A stretch of DNA of 64,000 nt from Amycolatopsis alkalitolerans. GTDB lineage: Bacteria > Actinomycetota > Actinomycetes > Mycobacteriales > Pseudonocardiaceae. The stretch lies in NCBI RefSeq assembly GCF_006152065.1, contig NZ_VDFW01000003.1, positions 299,929 to 363,928 of the forward strand, written 5' to 3'. Positions 10,440 to 19,424 of the stretch are shown here, in pieces; position 1 is the first letter of the stretch, and the number at the start of each line of letters is the position of its first letter. The notes beneath the pieces were generated by a model that was given only the letters and a program-made list of their open reading frames with translations, was not told where the DNA came from and did no database searches. Position numbers and translations under genes: made by a program.

Positions 10440-12302
10440 GTGTGCGGAATCGTGGGATACGTCGGGCACCGGGCGGCACTCGATGTCGTGCTGGGCGGCC
10501 TCCGGCGGATGGAATACCGAGGCTACGACTCGGCCGGCGTCGCGGTGCTGGACGGCGCCGGGACGCTGACCGTCGAGCGCAAGGCGGGCCGGCTGGCGAA
10601 CCTGGAGCAGGAACTCGGCGCCACCGGCCGTGACCGGTTCTCCGGCACCGCCGGAATGGGCCACACCCGGTGGGCCACGCACGGCGCGCCCGTCGACCGC
10701 AACTCGCACCCGCACCGCGACACCAGCGAGCGGGTCGCGGTGGTGCACAACGGGATCATCGAGAACTTCGCCACCCTGCGCGCCGAACTGGAGGCCGAAG
10801 GGGTCGAGCTGACCAGCGACACCGACACGGAGACGGCCGCTCACCTGATCGCCCGCGCCTACGCCGAGGGCCCGACGGCGGGTGACCTGCCGGCGAGCGT
10901 GCGGACCGTATGCCGCCGGCTCGAAGGCGCGTTCACCCTGGTCGTCACCCATGCCGACCAGCCGGACCTGATCGTCGCGGCGCGCCGGTCCTCGCCGCTG
11001 GTGGTGGGCGTCGGCGAGGGTGAGACGTTCGTCGCCTCGGACGTCTCGGCCTTCATCGAGCACACCCGCGAGGCTGTCGAGCTGGGCCAGGACCAGCTCG
11101 TCGTGATCACGCGCGACGGCTACGAGGTCACCGACTTCGCGGGCGAGCCCGCGCAGGCCAAGCCCTTCACGGTCGCGTGGGACCTTTCGGCCGCCGAGAA
11201 GGGCGGCCACGACTACTTCATGCTCAAGGAGATCGAGGAGCAGCCGGAGGCGCTCGCGAACACGCTGCGCGGGCATTTCGACCACGGCCGCATCGTGCTC
11301 GACGAGCAGCGGATAGCCGATCAGGACCTGCGTGACGTGGACAAGGTGTTCGTCGTCGCGTGCGGCACCGCGTATCACTCGGGGCTCATCGCGAAGTACG
11401 CGATCGAGCACTGGACGCGGCTGCCGGTCGAGGTCGAGCTGGCGAGCGAGTTCCGCTACCGCGACCCGGTGCTGGACCGCGACACGCTCGTGGTCGCGAT
11501 CTCGCAGTCGGGCGAAACGGCGGACACGCTCGAAGCGGTCCGGCACGCGCGTGGCCAGAAGGCTCGGGTGCTCGCGATCTGCAACACCAACGGCGCGCAG
11601 ATCCCCCGCGAATCCGACGCCGTGCTGTACACGCACGCCGGGCCGGAGGTGGGCGTCGCCGCGACGAAGACGTTCACGTCGCAGATCGCCGCCAACTACC
11701 TGGTGGGCCTCGCGCTCGCGCAGGCGCGCGGCACGAAGTACCCGGACGAGGTGGCGCGCGAGTTCGCCGAGCTGGAGGCGATGCCGGCGGCCGTCCAGAA
11801 AGCTCTGTCCACTGTGGATCACGTGCGGAAGCTGGGCCGGGAGATGGCCGATTCGAAGGCCGTGCTGTTCCTCGGCAGGCACGTCGGGTTCCCGGTCGCG
11901 CTCGAAGGCGCGCTGAAGCTGAAGGAACTGGCGTACATGCACGCCGAGGGTTTCGCGGCCGGTGAGCTGAAGCACGGCCCGATCGCGCTGATCGAGAGCG
12001 GGCTCCCGGTGGTCGTGGTGATGCCTTCGCCGAAGGGGCGCGGGGTGCTGCACGCGAAGCTGGTGTCGAACATCAGCGAGATCCAGGCCCGCGGCGCGCG
12101 CACGATCGTGATCGCCGAGGAGGGTGACGACACGGTGCGCCCGTTCGCGGACGAACTCGTCGAGGTGCCCGCGGTGCCGACGCTGTTGCAGCCACTCGTG
12201 TCGAGCGTGCCGCTGCAGGTGCTGGCCGCGGAGATCGCGCGCACCCGGGGTTACGACGTGGACAAGCCGCGCAACCTGGCGAAGTCGGTCACAGTGGAGT
12301 AG
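10440..12302 (+). CDS. glmS: Glutamine-fructose-6-phosphate aminotransferase
   Basis: 620 aa from a GTG at 10440, which puts the catalytic cysteine at residue 2 (CGIVGYVG), as required for this Ntn amidotransferase. Glutaminase features include GHTRWATHG and HNGIIENF. Two SIS domains follow (about 290-430 and 460-600), with the sugar-binding SQSGETADTLEA loop and the C-terminal DKPRNLAKSVTVE. It makes glucosamine-6-phosphate, the substrate of GlmM upstream. I see no glmS ribozyme in the short leader; the divergent promoter region is only 73 bases. Confidence 0.97.
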   Translation: MCGIVGYVGHRAALDVVLGGLRRMEYRGYDSAGVAVLDGAGTLTVERKAGRLANLEQELGATGRDRFSGTAGMGHTRWATHGAPVDRNSHPHRDTSERVAVVHNGIIENFATLRAELEAEGVELTSDTDTETAAHLIARAYAEGPTAGDLPASVRTVCRRLEGAFTLVVTHADQPDLIVAARRSSPLVVGVGEGETFVASDVSAFIEHTREAVELGQDQLVVITRDGYEVTDFAGEPAQAKPFTVAWDLSAAEKGGHDYFMLKEIEEQPEALANTLRGHFDHGRIVLDEQRIADQDLRDVDKVFVVACGTAYHSGLIAKYAIEHWTRLPVEVELASEFRYRDPVLDRDTLVVAISQSGETADTLEAVRHARGQKARVLAICNTNGAQIPRESDAVLYTHAGPEVGVAATKTFTSQIAANYLVGLALAQARGTKYPDEVAREFAELEAMPAAVQKALSTVDHVRKLGREMADSKAVLFLGRHVGFPVALEGALKLKELAYMHAEGFAAGELKHGPIALIESGLPVVVVMPSPKGRGVLHAKLVSNISEIQARGARTIVIAEEGDDTVRPFADELVEVPAVPTLLQPLVSSVPLQVLAAEIARTRGYDVDKPRNLAKSVTVE

Positions 12303-12312
12303 TACGGGGCTC

Positions 12313-13755
12313 GTGCAGGGAATCTGGACGACGGACCGAATCCGCAAGGCCGAAGGGCGGCTGCTCGCCGTGACACCGGAGGGCGCGCTGATGCAGCGCG
12401 CCGCGTTCGGGGTGGCGGTGAACGCGGCCGAAATGCTGGACGCCCACAAGGGACACGTCGCCGCGAGCCGGGTGGCGTTGCTGGTGGGCGCCGGGAACAA
12501 CGGCGGTGACGCGTTGTGGGCGGGCAAGTTCCTGCGCAACCGCGGGGTCGCCGTCACGGCCGTCCTGCTCAATCCGGAAAAGGCGCACCCGCAAGGGCTC
12601 GCCGCCCTGCGCCGCGCCGGAGGGCGGGCCGTCGGCCTCGAGGACGCGCCCGACGTGCTCGAAGAAGCGGATCTCGTGATCGACGGCATCGTCGGGCTGT
12701 CCGCGCGTGGCCCGTTGCGTGAGGGCGCCGCGAGCCTGCTCGAGCACATCAGCGCGCCGGTGCTGGCCGTCGACCTGCCCAGCGGCGTCGATCCCGACCA
12801 CGGCACGGTGGACGGTCCGGCGATCACGGCGACGCGCACGGTGACCTTCGGCGCGCGGAAACCCTTGCACGTGCTCAATCCGCAGCGGTGCGGCGAGGTC
12901 AGGCTGATCGACATCGGCCTGCTGCCCGAGTTGAGCGATCCCGATCTGTGGCAGTTGGACGCGGTGGACGTCGGCACGGCCTGGCCGATGCCGGGGCCGC
13001 ACGACAACAAGTACACCCAGGGGGTCACCGGCATCGCGGCCGGTTCGGCGACGTACCCGGGCGCGGCGGTGCTCGCGACCGGATCCGCGGTGCTCGCTAC
13101 CTCCGGCATGGTGCGGTACGCGGGCCCGGCGGCGGATCTCGTGCGCACGAAGTGGCCCGAGGTGATCGCGACGGGTTCGGTCACCGATGCCGGGCGCGTG
13201 CAGGCGTGGGTCGTCGGGCCGGGGATCGGGACCGGTCAGGAGGGGCGCGACGTGCTGCGGCACGTGCTGTCCGAGGGCGTGCCGGTCTGCGCCGACGCCG
13301 ACGCCACGACGCTGATCGCCCGGTACCCGGACGTGCTCGACGCGCGCGATCCGGGGACTCCGCTCGTGCTGACGCCCCACGCGGGGGAGTTCGAGCGGCT
13401 GACCGGTGCGGCGCCCGATGACGACCGGGTCGGCGCGGTCAAGGCGGCAGCACGGCGGTTCGACGCGGTGGTGCTGCTCAAGGGCAACACGACGCTGATC
13501 GCCGCGCCCGACGGGCGGGTGCTCGCGAACGTGGCCCGCGGCTCGTGGCTCGCGACGGCCGGTTCGGGCGACGTCCTCTCCGGGCTGGTCGGTTCCCTGC
13601 TGGCGAGCGGGCTGGACCCGTGGCTGGCGGCGGGAGCGGCGGCGTACGTGCACTCGCGGGCGGCGGACCTCGCGGCGCGCGGCGTGCCGGCGTCGGCGAC
13701 CGGGGTCGAGACGTCGATCCCGGCCGCGATCCGGCAACTCAGGCGCCTTGGCTGA
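12313..13755 (+). CDS. nnr: Bifunctional NAD(P)H-hydrate epimerase/dehydratase
   Basis: 480 aa from a GTG at 12313, 10 bases after glmS; the frame stays open upstream but that part is antisense-like and out of character. The N-terminal YjeF domain (epimerase) has VGAGNNGGDALWAG; the C-terminal carbohydrate-kinase-like dehydratase has LTPHAGEFERLTG and GSGDVLSGLVGSLLASG. The enzyme repairs hydrated NADH and NADPH, the dehydratase using ADP. In Mycobacterium the same fused gene lies near glmS. An inverted repeat just after the stop may end the transcript. Confidence 0.93.
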   Translation: MQGIWTTDRIRKAEGRLLAVTPEGALMQRAAFGVAVNAAEMLDAHKGHVAASRVALLVGAGNNGGDALWAGKFLRNRGVAVTAVLLNPEKAHPQGLAALRRAGGRAVGLEDAPDVLEEADLVIDGIVGLSARGPLREGAASLLEHISAPVLAVDLPSGVDPDHGTVDGPAITATRTVTFGARKPLHVLNPQRCGEVRLIDIGLLPELSDPDLWQLDAVDVGTAWPMPGPHDNKYTQGVTGIAAGSATYPGAAVLATGSAVLATSGMVRYAGPAADLVRTKWPEVIATGSVTDAGRVQAWVVGPGIGTGQEGRDVLRHVLSEGVPVCADADATTLIARYPDVLDARDPGTPLVLTPHAGEFERLTGAAPDDDRVGAVKAAARRFDAVVLLKGNTTLIAAPDGRVLANVARGSWLATAGSGDVLSGLVGSLLASGLDPWLAAGAAAYVHSRAADLAARGVPASATGVETSIPAAIRQLRRLG

Positions 13756-13759
13756 TACT

Positions 13760-13800
13760 TCGCACGGTAATTATCGAGTTATGTGTTAACAACCGTGCGA
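13760..13800. promoter_or_regulatory. Inverted repeats before the polyol operon (operator and/or terminator)
   Basis: A perfect 9-base repeat, TCGCACGGT at 13760-13768 and ACCGTGCGA at 13792-13800, flanks an AT-rich 23-base core unlike the surrounding GC-rich DNA. The core holds the palindrome TGTTAACA (13784-13791). It lies 47 bases before the dehydrogenase start, where the DeoR-type repressor encoded in the operon could bind. TTTTC follows the right arm, so it may also end the nnr transcript. Confidence 0.5.
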
Positions 13801-13847
13801 TTTTCTGGTAGGAATGACCCAGGCGACGAGGCTGGGAGTGGCTACCG

Positions 13848-14867
13848 GTGACCGAGACCATGAAGGTTGCGATCCTGCACGGGGTGCGTGACGTGCGGAT
13901 CGAGGAGCGACCGGTCCCCCAGCCAGGTCCCCGCGAGGTGCTGATCGAGGTGCGGTCTGTCGGCACCTGCGGCTCGGACGTGCACTACTACGAGCACGGC
14001 CGGATCGGTGACTTCGTGGTCGAGCAGCCGCTGGTGCTCGGGCATGAGCCGAGCGGCGTCGTGGTCGCGCGCGGCGATGAGGCGCGGCGACACGAGGTGG
14101 GGCAGCGGGTGGCGCTCGAACCGGGTGTGCCGTGCTCGGTGTGCGCGCAGTGCAAGGCTGGCCGGTACAACCTCTGCCCGCGGATGCGGTTCTTCGGTAC
14201 CCCGCCGATCGACGGCGCGTTCTGCGAGTATGTCTTGCTGCACGAGGAGTTCGCCCATCCGATCCCGGACGCGATGAGCGACGACGCGGCGGGCCTGCTG
14301 GAGCCGCTGTCCGTCGGGGTCTGGGCGAACCGGAAGGGCCGCACCGCGCCGGGCAGCCGTGTCCTGATCACCGGCGCGGGCCCGATCGGGCTCGTCGCGA
14401 CGCAGACGGCGCGGGCGTTCGGGGCGACCGAGGTGGTCGTGACCGATGTGAACCCGCGGCGGCTGGAGGTGGCGAAGGAACTCGGCGCGACGGCGACCGT
14501 CGATGTCTCGCGGGAAAGCCTTGCCGGGGCCGATTTCGAACCGGATGTCCTGCTGGAATGCTCGGGCGTGCCCGCGGCGGCCGGCCAGGCGATCCGGAAG
14601 GTCGGGCGCGCGGGGCGGGTCGTGCTCGTCGGCATGGGCGGGGACGAGCTGCCACTTCCGCTGGCACATGTCCAGAACTTCGAGATCGAGGTGACCGGCA
14701 CGTTCCGGTACGCCAACACTTGGCCGACCGCGGTCGCGCTCGCCGCCGGGCGCGAGGTCGACCTGGACCGGCTGGTGACCCACCGGTTCGGCCTCGACCA
14801 GGTCGAGGACGCGCTGACCATTGCCGCGCGAGACGATTCGGTGATCAAGGCTGTCGTGGTGCCGTAG
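13848..14867 (+). CDS. Zinc-dependent polyol (sorbitol/xylitol-type) dehydrogenase
   Basis: 339 aa from a GTG at 13848 (an in-frame ATG at 13860 is an alternative). Medium-chain dehydrogenase pattern: catalytic zinc ligands in TCGSDVHYYEHG and LGHEPSGVV, four structural-zinc cysteines in CSVCAQCKAGRYNLC, and the nucleotide fold ITGAGPIGLVATQ. The H-Y-Y-E-H-G segment is typical of sorbitol/xylitol dehydrogenases. It would oxidise a polyol to a ketose; with xylulokinase two genes downstream, D-xylulose is the likely product (from xylitol or arabitol). First gene of a four-gene operon. Confidence 0.85.
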   Translation: MTETMKVAILHGVRDVRIEERPVPQPGPREVLIEVRSVGTCGSDVHYYEHGRIGDFVVEQPLVLGHEPSGVVVARGDEARRHEVGQRVALEPGVPCSVCAQCKAGRYNLCPRMRFFGTPPIDGAFCEYVLLHEEFAHPIPDAMSDDAAGLLEPLSVGVWANRKGRTAPGSRVLITGAGPIGLVATQTARAFGATEVVVTDVNPRRLEVAKELGATATVDVSRESLAGADFEPDVLLECSGVPAAAGQAIRKVGRAGRVVLVGMGGDELPLPLAHVQNFEIEVTGTFRYANTWPTAVALAAGREVDLDRLVTHRFGLDQVEDALTIAARDDSVIKAVVVP

Positions 14868-14869
14868 CC

Positions 14870-15670
14870 ATGCCCAGACCGTCCGAGGCCGAAGTCGAGC
14901 AGCGCAGGCAGGAAATCCTGAGCTACGTGATGGAGCACGGCGACGTGCGCATCGACCAGCTGACCGAGCGGTTCGGCGTCAGCCTGATGACGATGCATCG
15001 CGACCTCGACGAACTGGCCGAGCGCAGGCTGTTGCGCAAGCTGCGCGGGCGCGTTGAGGCCTATCCGGCGCTCACGATGGAGACCGCGAAACGGTTCCGC
15101 GAGACGGAGAACGTCGCGCTGAAGGAGTCGCTGGCCGAGGTCGCGAGCCACGAGGTCACGCCTGGGCAGACGCTGTTCCTGGACGACTCGACCACACTGT
15201 TTCCCTTGGCGCACAGGCTGATCGGCCCGCAGGTGGTGATCACGAACTCCCTCGAGGTGGCCAGGATCCTCGCCGACGCCGACGGGATCGAGGTGCGGCT
15301 GCTCGGTGGCCGCTACACCGAGTTCGACTCGTGCGTCGGCCCGGACACCATCGGTGCGCTGAGCCGGATGCGCGCGGACGTCGGCTTCGTCTCGGCCACC
15401 GCGGTCGCGTGCGGTCGGCTGTACCACCCGGACCGCGAGTACGCCGAACTGAAGACCGCCGCGCTGCGGGTGGCCGACCGCAACGTGCTCGTCGTCGACC
15501 ACTCCAAGTTCGGCCGGACCGCGACCTATGCCTACGGCGACGTGAGCGACTACGACCTGGTGATCACCGACGAGGAGACGCCCGGCGACGAGCTCGCGGC
15601 CATGGACACCAAGGTCCGGCTGGCCAAGCCGGTCACTTCGCGCACGGATCACGGAGGCACCCAGGAATGA
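14870..15670 (+). CDS. DeoR-family sugar/polyol repressor
   Basis: 266 aa; ATG two bases after the dehydrogenase stop. The N-terminal winged helix-turn-helix (about 14-70) contains [20 protein letters not shown], and the C-terminal DeoR sensor domain shows [29 protein letters not shown] and [11 protein letters not shown], which bind a phosphosugar effector. Being encoded between the dehydrogenase and the kinase, it probably represses this operon and responds to a sugar phosphate such as xylulose-5-phosphate. The AT-rich inverted repeat at 13760-13800 is the candidate operator. Confidence 0.88.
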   Translation: MPRPSEAEVEQRRQEILSYVMEHGDVRIDQLTERFGVSLMTMHRDLDELAERRLLRKLRGRVEAYPALTMETAKRFRETENVALKESLAEVASHEVTPGQTLFLDDSTTLFPLAHRLIGPQVVITNSLEVARILADADGIEVRLLGGRYTEFDSCVGPDTIGALSRMRADVGFVSATAVACGRLYHPDREYAELKTAALRVADRNVLVVDHSKFGRTATYAYGDVSDYDLVITDEETPGDELAAMDTKVRLAKPVTSRTDHGGTQE

Positions 15671-17064
15671 CAACAGCGCCGTTGGTCGCCGGTGTGGACT
15701 CGTCCACGCAGTCGACGAAGGTCGTCGTATGTGACGCGTCGACCGGTGCCGTCGTGCGGACGGGGCGTGCCGCGCATCCCGACACCACCGAGGTGGATCC
15801 GCAGGTCTGGTGGGACGCCTTCACCGAGGCGAGCGCGGGGCTGCTCGACGGGGTACGGGCGATCGGCGTCGGCGGCCAGCAGCACGGCATGGTCACCCTC
15901 GACGAGGCGGGGAACGTCGTCCGGCCCGCGCTGCTGTGGAACGACACGCGGTCGGGCAAGGCCGCGGACGATCTCGTGGCCGAACTCGGCGGGCCGCACA
16001 TCTGGGCGGACGCGGTCGGTTCGGTCCCTGTCGCGAGCTTCACCGTCACCAAACTGCGCTGGATGGCCGAGCACGAGCCGGAGCTCGCCGACCGCGTGAC
16101 CCGGATCCTCCTGCCGCACGACTGGCTCACCTGGAAACTGACCGGCGAGCTCGTCACCGACCGCGGCGACGCGTCCGGCACCGGTTACTTCTCGCCCGCG
16201 AAGAACGCCTACCGTGAGGACATCCTGGCCACGGCGTTCGGCGGCCGGGCCCCGGAGTTGCCGCGCGTGCTGGGCGCGCGGGAGGCAGCCGGGCGCACCG
16301 AGAGCGGGATCCTCGTGTCCGCCGGCACCGGTGACAACATGGCCGCCGCGCTCGCACTGGGGCTGGGCGAAGGGGACGTGGTCGTGTCGCTGGGCACGAG
16401 CGGCACGGTGTTCGGCGTATGCGAGACGGCACCGGCGGATCCGACCGGCATCGTCGCCGGGTTCGCGGACGCGACGGGCCGGTTCCTGCCGCTCGCGTGC
16501 ACGCTCAACGCCGCCCGGGTGCTGACCGCGACCGCGACGGCGCTCGGCACCGATCTGGCCGGTCTGGACCGGCTCGCGCTCGCTGCGGAACCGGGCGCCG
16601 GCGGGCTGACCCTGTTGCCGTACCTCGACGGCGAGCGCACCCCGAACCTGCCGGACGCCGCCGGTTCGCTGCACGGCCTGCGCCGCGCGAACATGACCCT
16701 GGAAAACCTCGCCCGCGCGGCCGTCGAAGGCATGCTCTCGGGGCTCGCCGCGGCGCTGGACGCGTTGCAGGACAATGGGATCATCGCGCGCCGGATCCTG
16801 CTGATCGGCGGCGCCGCCCAGTCCGGGGCGGTACGCGCGGTGGCGCCGATCGTGTTCGGCCTGCCCGTCGTGGTCCCGGAACCGGCCGAGCACGTCGCGC
16901 TCGGCGCCGCGCGCCAGGCCGCCTGGGCGCTGGCCGGCACCGGGGAGCCGCCGGCCTGGTCCGAGGACAAGCCGCAACTCCTGCCCGCCGGGGACAGCAC
17001 CGCCGGGCAGGAGTTGCGGCAGCGGCATCTCGAAATCCGTGAGCTCGTGCATCACATCCAGTAA
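15667..17064 (+). CDS. xylB: Xylulokinase (FGGY family)
   Basis: 465 aa; its ATG overlaps the deoR stop (ATGA). FGGY kinase features: [13 protein letters not shown] at the N-terminus (phosphate-binding loop), [11 protein letters not shown] and LWNDTRSGK (substrate pocket, D-xylulose type), [11 protein letters not shown], and the C-terminal [20 protein letters not shown]. Length fits XylB (about 480). It phosphorylates D-xylulose for the pentose phosphate pathway and completes polyol oxidation by the dehydrogenase upstream. Confidence 0.9.
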   Translation: MTTAPLVAGVDSSTQSTKVVVCDASTGAVVRTGRAAHPDTTEVDPQVWWDAFTEASAGLLDGVRAIGVGGQQHGMVTLDEAGNVVRPALLWNDTRSGKAADDLVAELGGPHIWADAVGSVPVASFTVTKLRWMAEHEPELADRVTRILLPHDWLTWKLTGELVTDRGDASGTGYFSPAKNAYREDILATAFGGRAPELPRVLGAREAAGRTESGILVSAGTGDNMAAALALGLGEGDVVVSLGTSGTVFGVCETAPADPTGIVAGFADATGRFLPLACTLNAARVLTATATALGTDLAGLDRLALAAEPGAGGLTLLPYLDGERTPNLPDAAGSLHGLRRANMTLENLARAAVEGMLSGLAAALDALQDNGIIARRILLIGGAAQSGAVRAVAPIVFGLPVVVPEPAEHVALGAARQAAWALAGTGEPPAWSEDKPQLLPAGDSTAGQELRQRHLEIRELVHHIQ

Positions 17065-17082
17065 CCCAGGAGAGGACACCCG

Positions 17083-18162
17083 ATGGCCACCATCACCTAT
17101 GACAAGGCGTCCCGCCGCTATCCCGGAGCCGACCGTGCCGCGGTCGACGCCCTCGACCTCGAGATCGCCGACGGTGAGTTTCTGGTGCTGGTGGGCCCTT
17201 CCGGGTGCGGCAAGTCGACGAGCCTGCGGATGCTGGCGGGGCTGGAGGATGTCGATGAAGGCTCCGTATGGATCGGTGACCGGGATGTGACCCAGCTGCC
17301 GCCGCGTTCGCGGGACATCGCGATGGTGTTCCAGAACTACGCGCTGTACCCGCATATGACGGTGGGGCAGAACATGGGCTTCGCGCTGAAGATCGCGGGC
17401 AAGCCCAAGAGCGAGATCAAGCAGCGCGTGGCCGACGCCGCGAAACTGCTGGATCTGGAGGAGTACCTCGACCGCAAGCCCAAGGCGCTTTCCGGCGGCC
17501 AGCGGCAGCGCGTCGCGATGGGCCGCGCGATCGTGCGTGAGCCGCAGGTGTTCCTGATGGACGAGCCACTGTCCAACTTGGACGCGAAGCTGCGCGTGTC
17601 CACCCGCACCCAGATCGCCGCGCTGCAGCGCCGCCTGGGCACCACCACGGTGTACGTGACGCACGACCAGGTCGAGGCCATGACGATGGGCGACCGGGTG
17701 GCGGTGCTCAAGGACGGCCTCCTGCAGCAGTGCGACACCCCGCGCGCGCTGTACGAGCGGCCGGCGAACGTGTTCGTCGCCGGGTTCATCGGCTCGCCGT
17801 CGATGAACCTTGCCACGGCGAAGCCGACCGACGGCGGCGCCGCCCTCGGCGGGATCACGGTGCCGCTGTCGCGGGAAACCCTCGCGGCGGCCGGTGGCCA
17901 GGACGTCACGCTCGGCTTCCGCCCGGAGTCGCTGGAGCTGGCCGACGAGGGTCTCGCGGTCAGGGTCGAACTGGTCGAGGAGCTGGGCTCGGACGCGTAC
18001 GTCTACGGGCGGATCGCGGCGGACGGCGGCGCCGAGGGCACGAACATCGTGGCCCGGGTCGATCCGCGGCACACCCCGTCGATGGGTGCGACGCTGCGGC
18101 TCCGCATCCGCCCCGACGAGCTGCACGTGTTCTCCGCGGACACGGGCCTCCGGCTCGACTGA
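17083..18162 (+). CDS. Sugar ABC transporter ATP-binding protein (MsiK/UgpC type)
   Basis: 359 aa; ATG with AGGAGAGG upstream, 18 bases after xylB. Walker A GPSGCGKST, Q-loop FQNYALYPHMTV, signature LSGGQRQRVAMGRA, Walker B VFLMDEPLSNLDAKLR and H-loop YVTHDQVEAMTMGD are all intact, followed by the OB-fold regulatory region of the CUT1 sugar importers (C-terminal ~120 residues). No permease or binding protein is encoded nearby, so it probably energises transporters encoded elsewhere, as MsiK does in Streptomyces. Confidence 0.9.
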   Translation: MATITYDKASRRYPGADRAAVDALDLEIADGEFLVLVGPSGCGKSTSLRMLAGLEDVDEGSVWIGDRDVTQLPPRSRDIAMVFQNYALYPHMTVGQNMGFALKIAGKPKSEIKQRVADAAKLLDLEEYLDRKPKALSGGQRQRVAMGRAIVREPQVFLMDEPLSNLDAKLRVSTRTQIAALQRRLGTTTVYVTHDQVEAMTMGDRVAVLKDGLLQQCDTPRALYERPANVFVAGFIGSPSMNLATAKPTDGGAALGGITVPLSRETLAAAGGQDVTLGFRPESLELADEGLAVRVELVEELGSDAYVYGRIAADGGAEGTNIVARVDPRHTPSMGATLRLRIRPDELHVFSADTGLRLD

Positions 18163-18309
18163 GCATCCTCTCGCCGGGCAGCCGACTTGGTGCGGGGCAC
18201 CCGCACCCGGTCGGTCCTCGCTCGACGCACTCCTTCGTCGCGCATACTCGTCCGGGCCTCCAGGCACCGTGAGCCCGGCTGCTCCGCGTGTTATGGGAAA
18301 ATTGAGGCG

Positions 18310-19422
18310 ATGAGCTCCGAATTCTCCCGTGCCGAGGTCGTGATCGACCTCGCCGCGATCCGGCACAACGTACGCCTGCTGGCCGCGCGGGCGGCCGGTG
18401 CGGCGACGATGGCCGTGGTCAAGGCCGACGGGTACGGCCACGGCGCGGTGCCGGTCGCCCGCGCCGCGCTCGAAGCGGGGGCGAGCTGGCTCGGCGCGTG
18501 TTCGCTCGCCGAGGGGCTCGCACTGCGCGAAGCGGGGATAACCACTCCCGTGTTCACCTGGCTCGACGCGCCGGATGTCGATTTCACGCCAGGGGTCGCG
18601 GCGAATATCGACCTGTCCGCGAGTTCCGCGGAGGAGCTGGCCAGGGTCGCCGGCGCCGCGCACCGCGCGAGCAAGCGCGCCCGGGTGCATCTGAAGATCG
18701 ACACGGGCTTGTCCCGCAGCGGTTGCCCTGCCTATGCGTGGCCCGCGCTGGTGAAGGCCGCGGCGGCGGAACCGGAGGTCGAGGTGGTCGCCGTCTGGTC
18801 GCATCTCGCGTGCGCGGACGAACCGGGACACCCGTCGATCGACCGTCAGGCCCGCCGCTTTCAGGCGGCGTATGACATCGCGCGCGAGGCGGGGCTGAAC
18901 CCGTTGCGGCACTTGGCGAACTCGGCCGCGACGCTGACCCGTCCGGATCTGCACTTCGATCTGGTCCGCCCCGGGATCGCGATCTACGGGCTGAACCCCG
19001 TGCCGCAGCAACAGGATCTGCGCCCGGCGATGACGTTCCGATCGCAGGTCGTGCTCACCAAACGGATCGAGTCCGGTGAGTCCGTCTCTTATGGACATAC
19101 GTGGACCGCGTCGCGGGACACGGCGCTCGCCCTGGTTCCGGCGGGGTACGCCGACGGAGTACCGCGGACGCTGTCCGGCCGGATGGACGTGTGGCTCGGC
19201 GGGGAGCGGCGCCCGATCGTGGGCCGGGTATGCATGGACCAGCTGGTGGTCGACTGCGGGGTCGAGGAGCCCCCGATCGGATCCGAGGTCGTGCTGTTCG
19301 GCGCGGGCCGTGACGGTGAGCCGACCGCGCGCGAGTGGGCGGACACGATCGGCACTATCGACTACGAGATCGTCACCGGGATGTACCGGCCGCGCGTGCA
19401 CCGGCGGTACGAAGGAGAGTGA
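18310..19422 (+). CDS. alr: Alanine racemase
   Basis: 370 aa from the ATG at 18310. PLP-lysine motif AVVKADGYGHGAVPVA (Lys about residue 39), substrate-binding SYGHTWTASRDT with a catalytic Tyr, and GRVCMDQLVVDCG in the C-terminal beta domain are all present. It makes D-alanine for peptidoglycan. The following gene starts two bases after the stop; the alr-hydrolase-tsaE order matches other actinobacteria. The 147-base upstream gap shows no clear operator or terminator to me. Confidence 0.96.
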   Translation: MSSEFSRAEVVIDLAAIRHNVRLLAARAAGAATMAVVKADGYGHGAVPVARAALEAGASWLGACSLAEGLALREAGITTPVFTWLDAPDVDFTPGVAANIDLSASSAEELARVAGAAHRASKRARVHLKIDTGLSRSGCPAYAWPALVKAAAAEPEVEVVAVWSHLACADEPGHPSIDRQARRFQAAYDIAREAGLNPLRHLANSAATLTRPDLHFDLVRPGIAIYGLNPVPQQQDLRPAMTFRSQVVLTKRIESGESVSYGHTWTASRDTALALVPAGYADGVPRTLSGRMDVWLGGERRPIVGRVCMDQLVVDCGVEEPPIGSEVVLFGAGRDGEPTAREWADTIGTIDYEIVTGMYRPRVHRRYEGE

Positions 19423-19424
19423 TC

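Noticed and set aside
12124..12312. An earlier start for the NAD(P)H-hydrate repair enzyme
   Set aside because: The extra N-terminal part overlaps glmS, is Arg/Cys/Ser-rich and unlike YjeF proteins; the GTG at 12313 gives the proper family N-terminus.
9219..13184. Very long leftward frame opposite glmS and nnr
   Set aside because: It is antisense to two well-supported genes and its translation is low-complexity Arg/Ala/Pro/Gly, as expected from high-GC shadow frames.
15649..19401. Long leftward frame opposite xylB, the ABC ATPase and alr
   Set aside because: Same reason: antisense shadow with no ribosome-binding site or recognisable motif.
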